A DNA stretch of 64,000 bases from Rhodobacterales bacterium HTCC2255 (lineage in GTDB: Bacteria > Pseudomonadota > Alphaproteobacteria > Rhodobacterales > Rhodobacteraceae): NCBI GenBank assembly GCA_000153745.1, contig DS022282.1, positions 1,386,066-1,450,065 of the forward strand, given 5' to 3'. The position numbers were made by a program, and so were the translations under genes. Numbering within the stretch: position 1 is the stretch's first letter; each line of letters opens with the position of its first letter. The notes below the pieces were generated by a model. That model saw only the letters and a program-made list of their open reading frames with translations, searched no databases and was not told the origin of the DNA. Shown piece by piece: positions 1 to 9,477 of this stretch.

Positions 1-1961
1 ATTTGAGCCATTAATGCAATTATTGCATTTTGACGAAGAAAGGTTGATTTGCCTGCCATGTTTGGTCCAGTTAGTAACCAAATTGGTTTATCTCCATTTT
101 GGCCAGCGGATAGATCACAATTATTTGCTATAAAAACGCCAGATGCACTTTTTTGTAAGGCGGCTTCTACAACCGGATGCCTACCTGCAGTTATTTTGAA
201 TTTACGAGATTTATCTAATTTTGGGCGGCACCAATTTTCTGACATTGCAATATCTGCAAGCGCGATGGTTAGATCTATTTCTGCAAGAGCTTTTGCAGCA
301 TTTAAAATTCTTTCAGAGAACTCTATGATCTTTAATTTAGTTTGATCAAATATTTCTAATTCAAGAGACAATGCTTTTCCACCAGCATTTAATATTTTAG
401 TTTCAATCTCTGACAGCTCAATAGTTGTAAACCTAATAGCATTAGCAGTTGTTTGGCGATGAATAAATGTAGATGAAAATGCATCACTAAGCATTTTTTT
501 TGCATGAGTTGCAGGTGTTTCAATAAAATATCCAAGAACATTATTGTATTTAATTTTAAGAGAAGTAATTCCAGTAAGATTTAAAAAATCAGTTTGCATA
601 GATGAAATCACTTTTCGACCGTCATCGCGTAATCTTTTAATTTCATCTAAATCTTCATTAAATCCTGAACGAACGAACCCACCATCACGAGCGAGTAAAG
701 GTGAATTATCATCAAAAACGCTATCTAATATGTGAATAATTTCCTCATTGCCTTTAAGATTCTGTCTTGCATTTTTTATTAGAACAGCATCCAAATCCAG
801 TGCGCTCCTAGATAAATCCTGACCTTTTTTTAAACTATTGCGAATAGCGATAAAGTCTCTAGGCCCACCTCTATCTAAAGAGATGCGGGAGAAAGCCCTC
901 TCCATGTCAGAAGTTTGGCGTAAAACATTTTGGATTTCTTCTCTTAATGAATTATTCGGTTTATAAGCTTCAATTGCATCCAAGCGAAGAGAAATCGTAT
1001 TTAAACATGTAGATGGGCTACTAAGTCTTTTTTCTAATAATCTAGCGCCCGGCCCTGTAACGGTGCGATCTATTACATCTAATAGTGATCCATTTTTTGA
1101 TCCAGATAATGTATGTGTTAACTCCAAATTGCGCCTTGTAGACGTGTCAATTTGCACAAAGTCTTCTAAGTTTTCTTTGATTGGTAGTTTTAGTGCGGGC
1201 AGTTTCCCTTTTTGAGTTATTTCAAGATAATCAATAATTGCACCTAGTGCAGATATCTCGGCACGTGTGAATGTTCCAAATCCATCCAAGGACTGGACTT
1301 TAAAAAAATCACATAATCTTCTGGTATTAGATGTACTATCAAAGCTTGCAGGTGACAGAGATGTAAGTGTAGTTCCAAATTCACTTGTTTGATCTTTAAA
1401 GCTATCATAATTAGTATCTGATATTAATACTTCAGCTGGATTGAGCTGAGCCAGCATTGGTCCGTAGGAAACTTGAGGACAGTTTTGCACATGAAGGTCA
1501 CCTGTAGAAACATCAACCCATGCGATTGCTGAGCTTTTTCTTAGAATAGAAAAAGCACATAAATAATTACTTTCTCTCGCAGATAAAAGGCTATCTTCTG
1601 TTAGGGTTCCAGATGTTACTAAGCGCACAACGCCACGTTTAACAACTGACTTTGAACCTCTTGCTTTTGCTTCAGCTGGAGTTTCTAATTGTTCACAGAC
1701 AGCAACACGAAAACCTTTGCGAATTAAGGTTAATAAGTAATTTTCTGCTGAATGATGTGGAACACCACACATTGGAATATCATTACCTAAGTGTTTTCCT
1801 CTTTTTGTCAGAGAAATATCTAACGCTGCAGCGGCAGCAACCGCATCATCGAAAAATAATTCATAAAAATCACCCATTCTATAAAAAAGTAGTGCATTTG
1901 GGTATTCAGATTTTATTTCTAAAAACTGTGCCATCATTGGCGTTATTGATGATTTTGACAC
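1..1961 (-). CDS. mutS: DNA mismatch repair protein MutS (3' end cut by the window)
   Basis: MutS recognises base mismatches and small loops and starts methyl-independent or MutL-dependent repair. The minus-strand reading frame is open from base 1 to about 1961 and gives roughly 650 residues. The N-terminal mismatch-binding domain is clear (MMAQFLEIK, then FYRMGDFYELFFDDA), followed by connector, lever and clamp regions. Just before the window edge comes the ATPase Walker A motif GPNMAGKST (bases 32-58). Walker B, signature and helix-turn-helix parts lie outside. I chose the GTG at 1961 because it is preceded by a purine-rich stretch (GGAAGGG) and precedes the conserved ITPMMAQF start of the family. 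No frameshift is seen. Identification is very secure; only the start codon is uncertain. Confidence 0.95.
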   Translation of the reverse strand, partial: MSKSSITPMMAQFLEIKSEYPNALLFYRMGDFYELFFDDAVAAAAALDISLTKRGKHLGNDIPMCGVPHHSAENYLLTLIRKGFRVAVCEQLETPAEAKARGSKSVVKRGVVRLVTSGTLTEDSLLSARESNYLCAFSILRKSSAIAWVDVSTGDLHVQNCPQVSYGPMLAQLNPAEVLISDTNYDSFKDQTSEFGTTLTSLSPASFDSTSNTRRLCDFFKVQSLDGFGTFTRAEISALGAIIDYLEITQKGKLPALKLPIKENLEDFVQIDTSTRRNLELTHTLSGSKNGSLLDVIDRTVTGPGARLLEKRLSSPSTCLNTISLRLDAIEAYKPNNSLREEIQNVLRQTSDMERAFSRISLDRGGPRDFIAIRNSLKKGQDLSRSALDLDAVLIKNARQNLKGNEEIIHILDSVFDDNSPLLARDGGFVRSGFNEDLDEIKRLRDDGRKVISSMQTDFLNLTGITSLKIKYNNVLGYFIETPATHAKKMLSDAFSSTFIHRQTTANAIRFTTIELSEIETKILNAGGKALSLELEIFDQTKLKIIEFSERILNAAKALAEIDLTIALADIAMSENWCRPKLDKSRKFKITAGRHPVVEAALQKSASGVFIANNCDLSAGQNGDKPIWLLTGPNMAGKSTFLRQNAIIALMAQ

Positions 1962-2102
1962 TGTTAAAAATCCCTTCCCATTGTAAGAAAGATAACCATC
2001 TAGGTTAAGTAGTAAAAGGTAAAAAAGATAAATACATTGTGAAATGTATTTTTAGGTATTATTTTTATTTTACTAAATAATAAAATTACAAAAAGAGAAA
2101 AA

Positions 2103-2723
2103 TTGGAAATTACACTACCTTATTTAACATCGTGGTTAACAATTTTAGCTACAATGGTTATGGCGATTACTGCTGCTATTCAAGGTGTTCGCCAAAACTT
2201 TGACCCATTTGGTGTTGTAGTTTTAGCAATAGTCACATCTGTTGGTGGCGGTAGTTTGCGTGATTTATTAATTGGAACAACACCTGTATTCTGGCTTGTA
2301 GACATAACATATATTGCTACCGCTGTTCCTACAGCTTTGATTACGTACGTCTTGTCAAATTCTTACGGTCAAAGGGGTGGCAAAAGATTAAGTTTTTTAC
2401 AATATTTTGATGCTATTGGACTGGCTTTATTTACGCTCGTGGGAGTGCAAAGTGCATTATTGGCAAATTTACCTACATTAAGTGTAATTGTGTTGGGTTG
2501 TGTGACAGGAGTTGCAGGAGGTATGTTTCGAGACATGTTGTGTGGCTTACAGCCTGCAATACTTAAGCAAGATCTATATGCTACAATTTCTTTAATTGGT
2601 GGATTTATATATGTTGTATTACTTGAATATATTGATGAAACCCTATCTCTTTCAGTATCATTTTTATGTATGTTAACGCTTAGGTCAATGATCGTTTATA
2701 GAAACAGATTAAAAGAAAATTAA
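2103..2723 (+). CDS. TRIC/UPF0126 family membrane protein (YicG/YadS-like)
   Basis: This 206-residue inner-membrane protein consists of two tandem repeats of about 85 residues, each with three hydrophobic helices. Each repeat carries the family's glycine-rich signature: VGGGSLRDLLIG near residue 47 and VAGGMFRDMLCG near residue 140. Members of the bacterial UPF0126 family fold like the eukaryotic TRIC cation channels; one E. coli homologue has been linked to glycine transport. Substrate here cannot be read from the sequence. The start is a TTG at 2103 preceded by an AAAAAGAGAAAA purine run but no strong Shine-Dalgarno, so a slightly later start is possible. It is transcribed away from mutS and ends in a hairpin shared with dnaJ. 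Confidence 0.85.
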   Translation: MEITLPYLTSWLTILATMVMAITAAIQGVRQNFDPFGVVVLAIVTSVGGGSLRDLLIGTTPVFWLVDITYIATAVPTALITYVLSNSYGQRGGKRLSFLQYFDAIGLALFTLVGVQSALLANLPTLSVIVLGCVTGVAGGMFRDMLCGLQPAILKQDLYATISLIGGFIYVVLLEYIDETLSLSVSFLCMLTLRSMIVYRNRLKEN

Positions 2724-2748
2724 CCCTAGCATTATGCTAGGGTTAATT
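2718..2748. terminator. bidirectional terminator between the TRIC gene and dnaJ
   Basis: A perfect inverted repeat pairs 2718-2731 with 2735-2748 (arms AATTAACCCTAGCA and TGCTAGGGTTAATT) around a tiny loop. It is flanked by T-rich sequence on the plus side and by a matching run on the minus side. It overlaps the stop codon of the upstream gene and directly abuts the dnaJ stop codon, so it most likely terminates both converging transcripts. Confidence 0.75.
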
Positions 2749-2749
2749 T

Positions 2750-3883
2750 TTAAACTTTCCAAAATGACTTAACTTTACTAAAAAAATTCTTAGACTCAGG
2801 GTTACTATCAGCTGATAATTCTTCAAACTCTTTTAATAATTCTTTTTGTTTGGAAGATAAATTTACTGGCGTTTCAACGGCAATTTCTAAATATAAATCA
2901 CCTTTTCCACTGCCTCGTAAAGCCGGCATACCTTTGCCTTTTAATCTCATTTGTTTGCCAGCTTGAGCGCCCATAGGTACTTTTACTCGAGATGTGTTTC
3001 CATCAATGTTTGGTACATCAATTTCTCCTCCAAGTGCTGCTGTTGCCATTGAAACGGGTACACGTAGAAATAGATTATTCCCTTCTCGTTCAAATAGCTC
3101 ATGATCATCAATATCAATGAATATATAAAGATCACCAGTTGGCCCACCACGTTGACCAGCTTCACCTTCACCAGAAAGCCTAATTCTTGTACCGCGCTCA
3201 ACGCCTGCAGGTATATTTACTGATAATGACCTTTCACGCTGGGTTGCTCCCGTACCGTTACAAACTTTACATGGATTCGTAATGGTCTCACCACGGCCTG
3301 AGCAAGTTGGGCATGTACGCTCTACTGTGAAAAATCCTTGCTGTGCTCTAACTTTTCCCATCCCAGAACATGTTGGACATCTCGCTGGTTCTGAGCCCGC
3401 GGCAGCTCCTGATCCAGAACATCCATCACACGATACAGATGAATTTACAGATACTGTTTCTTGTTTACCATTATAGGCATCACTTAATGAAACCTTTAAA
3501 TTATAGCGTAAATCTGATCCACGAGAGGCTCCGGGAGGCCCACCACGTTGACCACCACCAAAATTTCCAAATAAGTCATCAAATACATCTGAAAAAGCAG
3601 AGTTAAAATCCCCACCTCCACCAAATGGGCTTCGGCTGCCACCGCCACCCATTCCACCTTCAAAAGCTGCATGACCATATTGATCGTATGCTGCTTTTTT
3701 ATCTGCATCTTTTAAAACGTCATATGCTTCGTTTGCTTCTTTAAATTTACTTTCTGCAGATGGATCATCTTGGTTGCGATCCGGATGCAGTTCCATTGCT
3801 TTTTTACGAAAGCCTTTTTTAATTTCAGACTCAGAGGCGCCTTTAGATAACCCCAGAGTTTCATAATAATCGCGTTTTGACAT
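2750..3883 (-). CDS. dnaJ: Chaperone DnaJ (Hsp40)
   Basis: Co-chaperone that delivers unfolded clients to DnaK and stimulates its ATPase in the cytoplasm. The protein (377 aa) has the full type I architecture. The N-terminal J domain carries HPD at residues 33-35 and is followed by a Gly/Phe-rich linker (about 75-118). The zinc-binding domain has four CxxC pairs (C152/C155, C169/C172, C191/C194, C205/C208), each followed by a Gly-rich repeat, and a C-terminal substrate-binding region closes the protein. Length is typical. It lies 75 bp downstream of dnaK on the same strand, with a hairpin in the gap, so it is probably co-transcribed with dnaK at lower level. GrpE is not adjacent. Confidence 0.97.
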   Translation of the reverse strand: MSKRDYYETLGLSKGASESEIKKGFRKKAMELHPDRNQDDPSAESKFKEANEAYDVLKDADKKAAYDQYGHAAFEGGMGGGGSRSPFGGGGDFNSAFSDVFDDLFGNFGGGQRGGPPGASRGSDLRYNLKVSLSDAYNGKQETVSVNSSVSCDGCSGSGAAAGSEPARCPTCSGMGKVRAQQGFFTVERTCPTCSGRGETITNPCKVCNGTGATQRERSLSVNIPAGVERGTRIRLSGEGEAGQRGGPTGDLYIFIDIDDHELFEREGNNLFLRVPVSMATAALGGEIDVPNIDGNTSRVKVPMGAQAGKQMRLKGKGMPALRGSGKGDLYLEIAVETPVNLSSKQKELLKEFEELSADSNPESKNFFSKVKSFWKV

Positions 3884-3905
3884 TGGTATCTCCTGCTTAA
3901 AGCGG

Positions 3906-3933
3906 TTTAGCCCCGCATAAATGCGGGGCTAAA
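3906..3933 (-). terminator. dnaK-dnaJ intergenic hairpin (partial terminator or processing site)
   Basis: Arms 3906-3918 (TTTAGCCCCGCAT) and 3921-3933 (ATGCGGGGCTAAA) are perfectly complementary with a 2-nt spacer, giving a GC-rich stem. On the minus strand no long U-run follows, so full termination is doubtful. An attenuating or mRNA-stabilising hairpin that keeps DnaK above DnaJ fits the layout. The function is inferred; the stem itself is plain in the sequence. Confidence 0.6.
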
Positions 3934-3958
3934 ATTAGATAGACTAAAAGTACAATTA

Positions 3959-5881
3959 CTATTGGTCGTCTTTACCTAAGTCTTCGAAGTCAGCATCAAC
4001 AATATCTTCATCAACGCCGCGTGGCTCTCCTGCATCATCATCACCCATACCTTCTGGTGCTTCTGGTGCTTCAGATTGGGCTTTATATATAGCTTCACCA
4101 AGTTTCATCGATGCTTCAGTTAAATCCTGTGCTCGTGAATTTATTTTTGATGCATCGTCAGACTCTAAGCTTTCTGTTAAGTTAGCCATAGCCATTTCAA
4201 TAACTTCAATTGTGGTTGGATCAACTTTATCACCATGCTCTTCAACAGATTTTTCAGTGCTATGGAGCAAGCTTTCAGCACTATTTTTTGCTTCGACTAA
4301 CTCTTTACGTTCTTTATCTGATTCAGCATTTTCTTCAGCATCTTTAACCATTTGTTCAATATCATCATCACTTAAGCCACCTGAGGCTTGGATTGTGATT
4401 TTTTGCTCTTTATTAGTGCCTTTATCTTTTGCAGATACTGATACGATGCCATTAGCGTCTATATCAAATGCTACCTCAATTTGTGGTAATCCACGAGGAG
4501 CTGGAGGAATATCCTCTAAGTTGAACTGGCCTAATACTTTATTGTCTGCAGCCATTTCACGCTCACCTTGGAAAACACGAATGGTAACAGCATTTTGATT
4601 ATCTTCAGCTGTAGAGAATACTTGTGCCTTTTTAGTAGGTATCGTGGTGTTACGATCTATCAGTCTTGTGAAGACACCACCAAGTGTTTCAATACCCAAA
4701 GATAATGGCGTAACATCTAAAAGAACAACATCTTTCACATCACCTTGTAAAACACCTGCTTGTATAGCTGCACCAAGAGCTACAACTTCATCTGGATTAA
4801 CACCTTTGTGAGGTTCTTTTCCAAAGAACTCTGTAACAGCCTCAATAACTTTAGGCATTCTAGTCATGCCACCAACAAGAACAATTTCGTCTATATCTGA
4901 TTTTGATAGACCAGCATCTTTTAATGCGGATGCACATGGTTTTAAAGAACGTTTAATTAAATCAGCAACCAAGCTTTCTAATTTTGCACGCGTTAACTTT
5001 AATACTAAGTGTAATGGCTGCCCACCGTTAGGGTCCATTGAAATAAATGGTTGGTTTATTTCGGTTTGAGCAGAAGATGATAATTCTATTTTAGCTTTTT
5101 CTGCAGCTTCTTTTAAGCGCTGTAGTGCCATTTTATCTTTTGTTAAATCTACACCATTTTCTTTTTTGAACTCTTCAGCCAAATACTCAACAATACGCAT
5201 ATCAAAATCTTCACCACCAAGTGCGGTGTCGCCGTTTGTTGATTTAACTTCAAATAAGCCATCATCAATTTCCATGATTGATACGTCGAATGTACCACCA
5301 CCAAGGTCATAGACAGCGATAGTTTTGCCACCCTCTTTGTCTAAACCGTAAGCAAGAGCTGCAGCAGTTGGTTCGTTTATAATTCGTAAAACGTTTAAAC
5401 CTGCAATTTTACCAGCATCTTTTGTTGCTTGGCGTTGTGCGTCGTTAAAGTAAGCTGGAACAGTAATTACCGCTTCACTTACGGTTTCACCCAAATACCC
5501 TTCAGCAGTTTCTTTCATTTTTTGTAAAATGAAAGCGGAAATTTGAGAAGGTGAGTATTTTTCACCTTCCACTTGAACCCACGCGGCTCCATTACCACCG
5601 TCAACAACATTAAAAGGTAGGTGTTTCATTTCTTTTTTGATTAGAGGGTCGTTAATAGAGCGCCCAATTAAGCGCTTTACTGCAAACAAAGTGTTCTCAG
5701 GGTTTGTAACAGCTTGACGTTTTGCTGCTTGCCCAACTAATCGCTCATCATTTTTAAAAGCAACCAGTGAGGGTGTTGTTCTGGCACCCTCAGCATTTTC
5801 TACGATCTTTGGTTGAGAACCATCCATGATGGCAACGCAGGAGTTCGTTGTTCCTAAATCAATTCCAATGACTTTAGCCAT
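3959..5881 (-). CDS. dnaK: Chaperone DnaK (Hsp70)
   Basis: Main cytoplasmic Hsp70, an ATP-dependent holdase/foldase working with DnaJ and GrpE. The 640-residue protein starts with the phosphate-1 motif [12 protein letters not shown]. It carries the phosphate-2 region [12 protein letters not shown] and the adenosine motif [12 protein letters not shown], then the substrate-binding domain and helical lid, and ends in an acidic tail with the DADFEDL signature. Length and motifs are standard. The ATG at 5881 is preceded by a good GAAGGAAG ribosome-binding site. The 170-bp gap to the divergent alkB gene holds a candidate heat-shock promoter and a 5'-UTR dyad, described separately. Confidence 0.98.
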   Translation of the reverse strand: MAKVIGIDLGTTNSCVAIMDGSQPKIVENAEGARTTPSLVAFKNDERLVGQAAKRQAVTNPENTLFAVKRLIGRSINDPLIKKEMKHLPFNVVDGGNGAAWVQVEGEKYSPSQISAFILQKMKETAEGYLGETVSEAVITVPAYFNDAQRQATKDAGKIAGLNVLRIINEPTAAALAYGLDKEGGKTIAVYDLGGGTFDVSIMEIDDGLFEVKSTNGDTALGGEDFDMRIVEYLAEEFKKENGVDLTKDKMALQRLKEAAEKAKIELSSSAQTEINQPFISMDPNGGQPLHLVLKLTRAKLESLVADLIKRSLKPCASALKDAGLSKSDIDEIVLVGGMTRMPKVIEAVTEFFGKEPHKGVNPDEVVALGAAIQAGVLQGDVKDVVLLDVTPLSLGIETLGGVFTRLIDRNTTIPTKKAQVFSTAEDNQNAVTIRVFQGEREMAADNKVLGQFNLEDIPPAPRGLPQIEVAFDIDANGIVSVSAKDKGTNKEQKITIQASGGLSDDDIEQMVKDAEENAESDKERKELVEAKNSAESLLHSTEKSVEEHGDKVDPTTIEVIEMAMANLTESLESDDASKINSRAQDLTEASMKLGEAIYKAQSEAPEAPEGMGDDDAGEPRGVDEDIVDADFEDLGKDDQ

Positions 5882-5909
5882 AATTTTCTTCCTTCTTTGG
5901 CGATGTTAG

Positions 5910-5934
5910 AGTTAAGCCCATTAGGCGCTTAACT
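5910..5934 (-). promoter_or_regulatory. dyad in the dnaK 5' untranslated region
   Basis: Arms 5910-5917 (AGTTAAGC) and 5927-5934 (GCTTAACT) are inverted copies, extended by a CC/GG pair next to one bulged base. The dyad lies about 30 nt before the dnaK start and could form an mRNA hairpin or an operator. It lacks the long 9-bp arms and spacing of a CIRCE element, so HrcA control is not indicated. Role is inferred. Confidence 0.4.
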
Positions 5935-5969
5935 ACGATCCCATATCCGCCCATGCGAATACTAGTTCG

Positions 5970-6000
5970 GCTATATATATATGAAATTAGAAGCCTGCAA
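5970..6000 (-). promoter_or_regulatory. possible RpoH-type heat-shock promoter of dnaK
   Basis: On the minus strand the sequence reads CTTGCAG, an 11-nt spacer, then CATATATATA. This resembles the alphaproteobacterial sigma-32 pattern (CTTG near -35, a C..AT-rich -10). It lies about 90-120 bp before dnaK. The match is partial and the region is AT-rich, so chance similarity is possible. Confidence 0.3.
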
Positions 6001-6050
6001 GAGCGAGTTATAACTATTTACATACTCTTTTGCTTTGTTAATTTGCTTAT

Positions 6051-6668
6051 ATGACAACTTTTGAAACACCTAGCTTAGTTATTCGTGGATTTAAGATCTT
6101 TAAGGATAAATTAAATATAGATGAGCAGAACAAGTTAATTTCTGATTTACGAGAAATTGCAAAGGATGCACCCTTATCTTCACCACTCGTGCCTGGTGGT
6201 AATAAAATGTCAGTAAAAATGACTTCGGCTGGTAAATATGGTTGGTTTTCTGATGGTGAAGGATATCGATATATAGATTGCCAACCAAATGGTAATAATT
6301 GGCCACAAATACCAGGATCTATATTAAATATATGGAAAAAATTTGTTTCGATAGAAAGAATCCCTGATTGTTGCTTAATTAACTATTATTCTGAAAGTGC
6401 TAAAATGGGTCTACATCAAGACAATGACGAAGCAGATTTTAATTGGCCCGTGTTGTCGATATCCTTGGGTGATGATGCATTGTTTCGAATTGGAAATAAT
6501 AAAAAAGGAGGTAAAACTGATTCTTTCTGGCTAAATTCTGGTGATATTGTTTTGATGGGAGGTGATGCTAGACTTAAGCATCACGGTGTTGATCGAATAA
6601 GATTTGGAACATCCAGGTTACTGAAAAATGGTGGTCGTATTAATCTTACCCTTAGAGTGGTAGATTAG
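6051..6668 (+). CDS. alkB: AlkB-type 2-oxoglutarate/Fe(II) DNA dealkylating dioxygenase
   Basis: Oxidative repair enzyme that removes methyl lesions (1-methyladenine, 3-methylcytosine) from DNA using Fe(II) and 2-oxoglutarate. The 205-residue protein has the facial triad H122-x-D124 (GLHQDNDE) and H178 (HHGVDR). It also has the two arginines of the C-terminal RINLTLR block (R196, R202), which match R204 and R210 of E. coli AlkB. The substrate-lid region with DCxPN (residues 76-80) is also recognisable. It is a single gene divergent from dnaK, with no ada gene beside it, so adaptive-response control is not evident here. ATG at 6051; the preceding sequence is AT-rich with no clear Shine-Dalgarno. 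Confidence 0.92.
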   Translation: MTTFETPSLVIRGFKIFKDKLNIDEQNKLISDLREIAKDAPLSSPLVPGGNKMSVKMTSAGKYGWFSDGEGYRYIDCQPNGNNWPQIPGSILNIWKKFVSIERIPDCCLINYYSESAKMGLHQDNDEADFNWPVLSISLGDDALFRIGNNKKGGKTDSFWLNSGDIVLMGGDARLKHHGVDRIRFGTSRLLKNGGRINLTLRVVD

Positions 6669-6752
6669 TTAAAAAGATAAAGTTTTATAAATTGTATCTT
6701 TCAATTTGATTTATTACTAATAAATTAATTAATAGTGATTAAGGTTATGACT

Positions 6753-7550
6753 ATGCATAATGATCAAATATGTTTTGTTTTCAGAAAGCTTGCTATTGAA
6801 GCAGGCTCAGTAATTATGGATATCTATAACCAAAATAATTTTGAAATAAAAATTAAAAATGACGATAGCCCTGTAACTATTGCAGACGAAGCAGCTGATA
6901 AAATTATATATAAAGGCTTACAAAAAGCTTTTCCAGATATACCAATCGTTACAGAGGAACAGGCAAATACACACACTGAAAAAGGAAATACATTTTTTAT
7001 AGTTGATCCACTAGACGGAACTAAAGAGTTTATTCATAGGAGGGGAGATTTTACAGTTAATATAGCGTACGTTGTGGATGGAATTCCAGTTATGGGTGTT
7101 GTGTATGCACCTGCAAAAAAACGTTTATTTTATACAGATAAAGATTTTAAATCGGTAGAAGAGTTCGGGCCACATAAACCACAAGAGCTTGGAGAATTAA
7201 AGCATATTAATGTATCTCAACCCGATCCAAATCAGCTTATTGTTGTGGCTTCAAAATCTCACCGAGATGAAGCTCTAGAAGAATATATTTCTAAATATAA
7301 TGTTGCAGATAGTCGCGCAGCAGGTTCATCATTAAAATTTTGTTTAATAGCTGTTGGCGAGGCGGATTTATATCCGCGAGTAGGGCGAACCATGGAATGG
7401 GATACTGCTGCTGGACATGCAATATTAAATGGTGCTGGTGGCTATGTGGTTCGATATGACAATCATAAGCCATTAGTTTACGGCAAACCATCATACGAAA
7501 ATCCATTTTTTATTGCCTGTACTCCAGGATTAAATTTACAAAAGGCTTAA
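6753..7550 (+). CDS. cysQ: 3'(2'),5'-bisphosphate nucleotidase CysQ
   Basis: Inositol-monophosphatase-superfamily enzyme that hydrolyses 3'-phosphoadenosine 5'-phosphate to AMP, removing a toxic by-product of sulfate assimilation. The metal-binding motifs are present: a TEE acidic pair near residues 67-69, DPLDGTKEF at 85-93 and EWDTAAGHA near the C terminus. I prefer the ATG at 6753 because an AAGG box lies 8 nt before it; GTG 6735 or ATG 6747 in the same frame would add two to six residues. It is 2 nt upstream of kdsB and surely co-transcribed with it. Other IMPase-family phosphatases look similar, but length (265 aa) and motif context favour CysQ. Confidence 0.9.
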   Translation: MHNDQICFVFRKLAIEAGSVIMDIYNQNNFEIKIKNDDSPVTIADEAADKIIYKGLQKAFPDIPIVTEEQANTHTEKGNTFFIVDPLDGTKEFIHRRGDFTVNIAYVVDGIPVMGVVYAPAKKRLFYTDKDFKSVEEFGPHKPQELGELKHINVSQPDPNQLIVVASKSHRDEALEEYISKYNVADSRAAGSSLKFCLIAVGEADLYPRVGRTMEWDTAAGHAILNGAGGYVVRYDNHKPLVYGKPSYENPFFIACTPGLNLQKA

Positions 7551-7552
7551 TC

Positions 7553-8335
7553 ATGAAAGTTTTAATAGTTGTTCCAGCTCGATATGAATCATCGAGGTTC
7601 CCTGGAAAGCCACTGATAGAATTAACTGGTGCTGATGGAAAAACTAAATCTTTAGTACAGCGAAGTTGGGAAGCTGCTAAATCCGTTAGGAATGTTGATG
7701 TTATAGTTGCAACAGATGATTCAAGAATAGAAAAAGTTGCAAAAGAATTTGGCGCATCAGTTGTGATGACCTCATCAGATTGTGCAAATGGAACGGAACG
7801 ATGTGCTGAAGCTATTTCAAATATAGATTATGACTATGATTTGATTGTTAATCTTCAAGGGGACGCACCACTTAGTCCAGCTTGGTTTGTTGAAGACTTA
7901 ATAAATAGTTTTAAGGGTAACAAAGAGGCTGATATGGCAACGCCTGTATTAAGATGTGACGAAGAAACAATAATGGCTCTAAAAGAAGATCGATCAGAAG
8001 GGCGCGTGGGTGGAACAACAGCTGTTTTTGATAAAAATAACAAAGCACTATATTTTTCAAAAGAAGTAATCCCGTATTCTAATGATAAAAAGACAACAAT
8101 TTTTCACCATGTCGGTATATACGCCTATAAACCTAAAGCTTTAAAAGAATATATTGGGTGGACATCAGGACCACTTGAAGAGGCAGAGGGCTTGGAGCAA
8201 TTGCGTTTTTTAGAAAATGGTGGCTATATTAATTGTGTTGAGGTTAATGGCAAAGGGCGTGCTTTTTGGGAGGTTAATAACCCCTCTGATGTTCCAAAGG
8301 TAAACGCAATGCTTAAAAAGCTTGGCATTTCATAA
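7553..8335 (+). CDS. kdsB: 3-deoxy-manno-octulosonate cytidylyltransferase (CMP-KDO synthetase)
   Basis: Activates KDO with CTP to give CMP-KDO for the inner core of lipopolysaccharide. The protein (260 aa) opens with the nucleotide-binding signature VPARYESSRFPGKPL. It contains the family's NLQGDAPL segment (about residue 102) and a typical C-terminal FLENG...EVN block. It follows cysQ by 2 nt. The cysQ-kdsB pairing ties it functionally to the lpt genes a few kilobases away, although these are on the opposite strand. Ends 9 bp from the converging ptsN stop. Confidence 0.95.
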   Translation: MKVLIVVPARYESSRFPGKPLIELTGADGKTKSLVQRSWEAAKSVRNVDVIVATDDSRIEKVAKEFGASVVMTSSDCANGTERCAEAISNIDYDYDLIVNLQGDAPLSPAWFVEDLINSFKGNKEADMATPVLRCDEETIMALKEDRSEGRVGGTTAVFDKNNKALYFSKEVIPYSNDKKTTIFHHVGIYAYKPKALKEYIGWTSGPLEEAEGLEQLRFLENGGYINCVEVNGKGRAFWEVNNPSDVPKVNAMLKKLGIS

Positions 8336-8344
8336 TTTAAATAA

Positions 8345-8809
8345 TCAGGCAGCTTGAATTGTATCCAATTGTGTAAGCAGTGCATAAAGTGTTGATGAGT
8401 CTGCATTAGAACGTAATTTTGCACATGTGCTTTCTGACCTAAATGTTCTAGACACTAAGGCTAATGCTTTGAGATGCTCTGCGCCTTCTTTTTCTGGTGC
8501 GAGTATTGTGAATATTAAATCCACAGGCTCACGATCCATTGAGTCAAAGTCTACAGGCTTTTCTAAGCGGGTGAAAAAACCATAAACACGATCTAATCCA
8601 TTAAATCGAGCGTGAGGGATAGCTACACCTCTACCAACACCAGTAGACCCAAGTCTTTCGCGCTCTGTGAGTGCAGTTAAAACTTCTTGAGAATTTAAGC
8701 CATAAACAGATGAAGCCTGTTCAGAAATTTCTTGTAATAAGCGCTTTTTACAGCTCGTATGAGATGAAAACCGAACTGCATCAGAATTCATTATATCCCT
8801 AAGATCCAT
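8345..8809 (-). CDS. ptsN: PTS IIA-like nitrogen regulatory protein PtsN
   Basis: EIIA-Ntr domain protein (154 aa), the terminal phosphoacceptor of the nitrogen phosphotransfer relay. It regulates metabolism through protein contacts rather than sugar uptake. The phosphorylatable histidine is H66 in GVAIPHAR, and the fold-wide motifs (STGVGRG before it, VDLIFTILAPE after it) are intact. It sits 26 bp downstream of hpf on the same strand, the usual alphaproteobacterial order. No permease domain is attached. The rest of the relay (PtsP, NPr) is not in the window. Confidence 0.93.
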   Translation of the reverse strand: MDLRDIMNSDAVRFSSHTSCKKRLLQEISEQASSVYGLNSQEVLTALTERERLGSTGVGRGVAIPHARFNGLDRVYGFFTRLEKPVDFDSMDREPVDLIFTILAPEKEGAEHLKALALVSRTFRSESTCAKLRSNADSSTLYALLTQLDTIQAA

Positions 8810-8835
8810 TCCACTATCCCTAGTATTTGTGCCCC

Positions 8836-9414
8836 CTATTTCATATTTAGAGGATCAATCCAACCAATATTTCCGTCTTTGCGTTTATAGACGACATTTA
8901 GCCTATTATGGCTTTCATTTTTAAAAATAAGTACCGACTCGTCAGCCAATTCCATTTGCATAACCGCTTCACCCACGGAGAGTTCTTTAATCCCTGTTTC
9001 CATTTCTGCGATAATGATAGGCGTTAACGTTTCGTTTTCTGTACTAACATCATCATTGTGATCTGCGGCGATGATATACGACGAAGCTTCAAAGGATTCA
9101 ATGGGTGTTGTGCGAAGATTTGCATGATCTTTTAAACGACGTTTATAGCGCCTTAATTGTGTTTCTATGCGTTTGGCAGATTTATCAAAACTTGCATAAA
9201 TATCATGTTCTTTTGCTTTTGAATTTACTGTTATTCCAGTTGAAAGATGTATTGCAGTTTCACAAACAAATTCATGAGATTCTTTTGAAAATGTAATAAG
9301 TGCGTCAGTGGGCCTTTCGGCATATTTTTCAAGGATATCAGAAACTTCCATTTCAACATGTGTTTGTAAACTCTCACCGATATCAATTTGTTTTCCACTA
9401 ATTTTATAACGCAT
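8836..9414 (-). CDS. hpf: Ribosome hibernation-promoting factor, long form
   Basis: Binds the small ribosomal subunit and promotes inactive 100S dimers in stationary phase or starvation. At 192 residues this is the long form. The N-terminal RaiA/YfiA domain (MRYKISGKQIDIGESL..., about 1-100, with the basic KRIETQLRRYKRRLKDH segment) is joined to a C-terminal dimerisation domain (about 135-190). It starts with ATG at 9414, preceded by AAAAAGGAG, an excellent ribosome-binding site, suggesting high expression. Followed by ptsN. In many alphaproteobacteria rpoN lies between lptB and hpf; it is absent here. Confidence 0.94.
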   Translation of the reverse strand: MRYKISGKQIDIGESLQTHVEMEVSDILEKYAERPTDALITFSKESHEFVCETAIHLSTGITVNSKAKEHDIYASFDKSAKRIETQLRRYKRRLKDHANLRTTPIESFEASSYIIAADHNDDVSTENETLTPIIIAEMETGIKELSVGEAVMQMELADESVLIFKNESHNRLNVVYKRKDGNIGWIDPLNMK

Positions 9415-9453
9415 ATTATCTCCTTTTTGTTCTTTATAAAAATAAATATTATT

Positions 9454-9477
9454 TACCTAAGAAAGATTTCTTAGGTA
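9454..9477 (-). terminator. hairpin between lptB and hpf
   Basis: An 11-bp perfect inverted repeat (arms TACCTAAGAAA and TTTCTTAGGTA, 2-nt loop GA) lies in the 199-bp gap between lptB and hpf. On the minus strand it is followed by an A/T-rich stretch with several U residues. It could end lptB transcription or sit in the hpf leader. No other gene is visible in this gap. Confidence 0.5.

Noticed and set aside
5882-6050. CIRCE/HrcA element upstream of dnaK
   Set aside because: The dyad found has only 8-bp arms and a different sequence and spacing from the CIRCE consensus.
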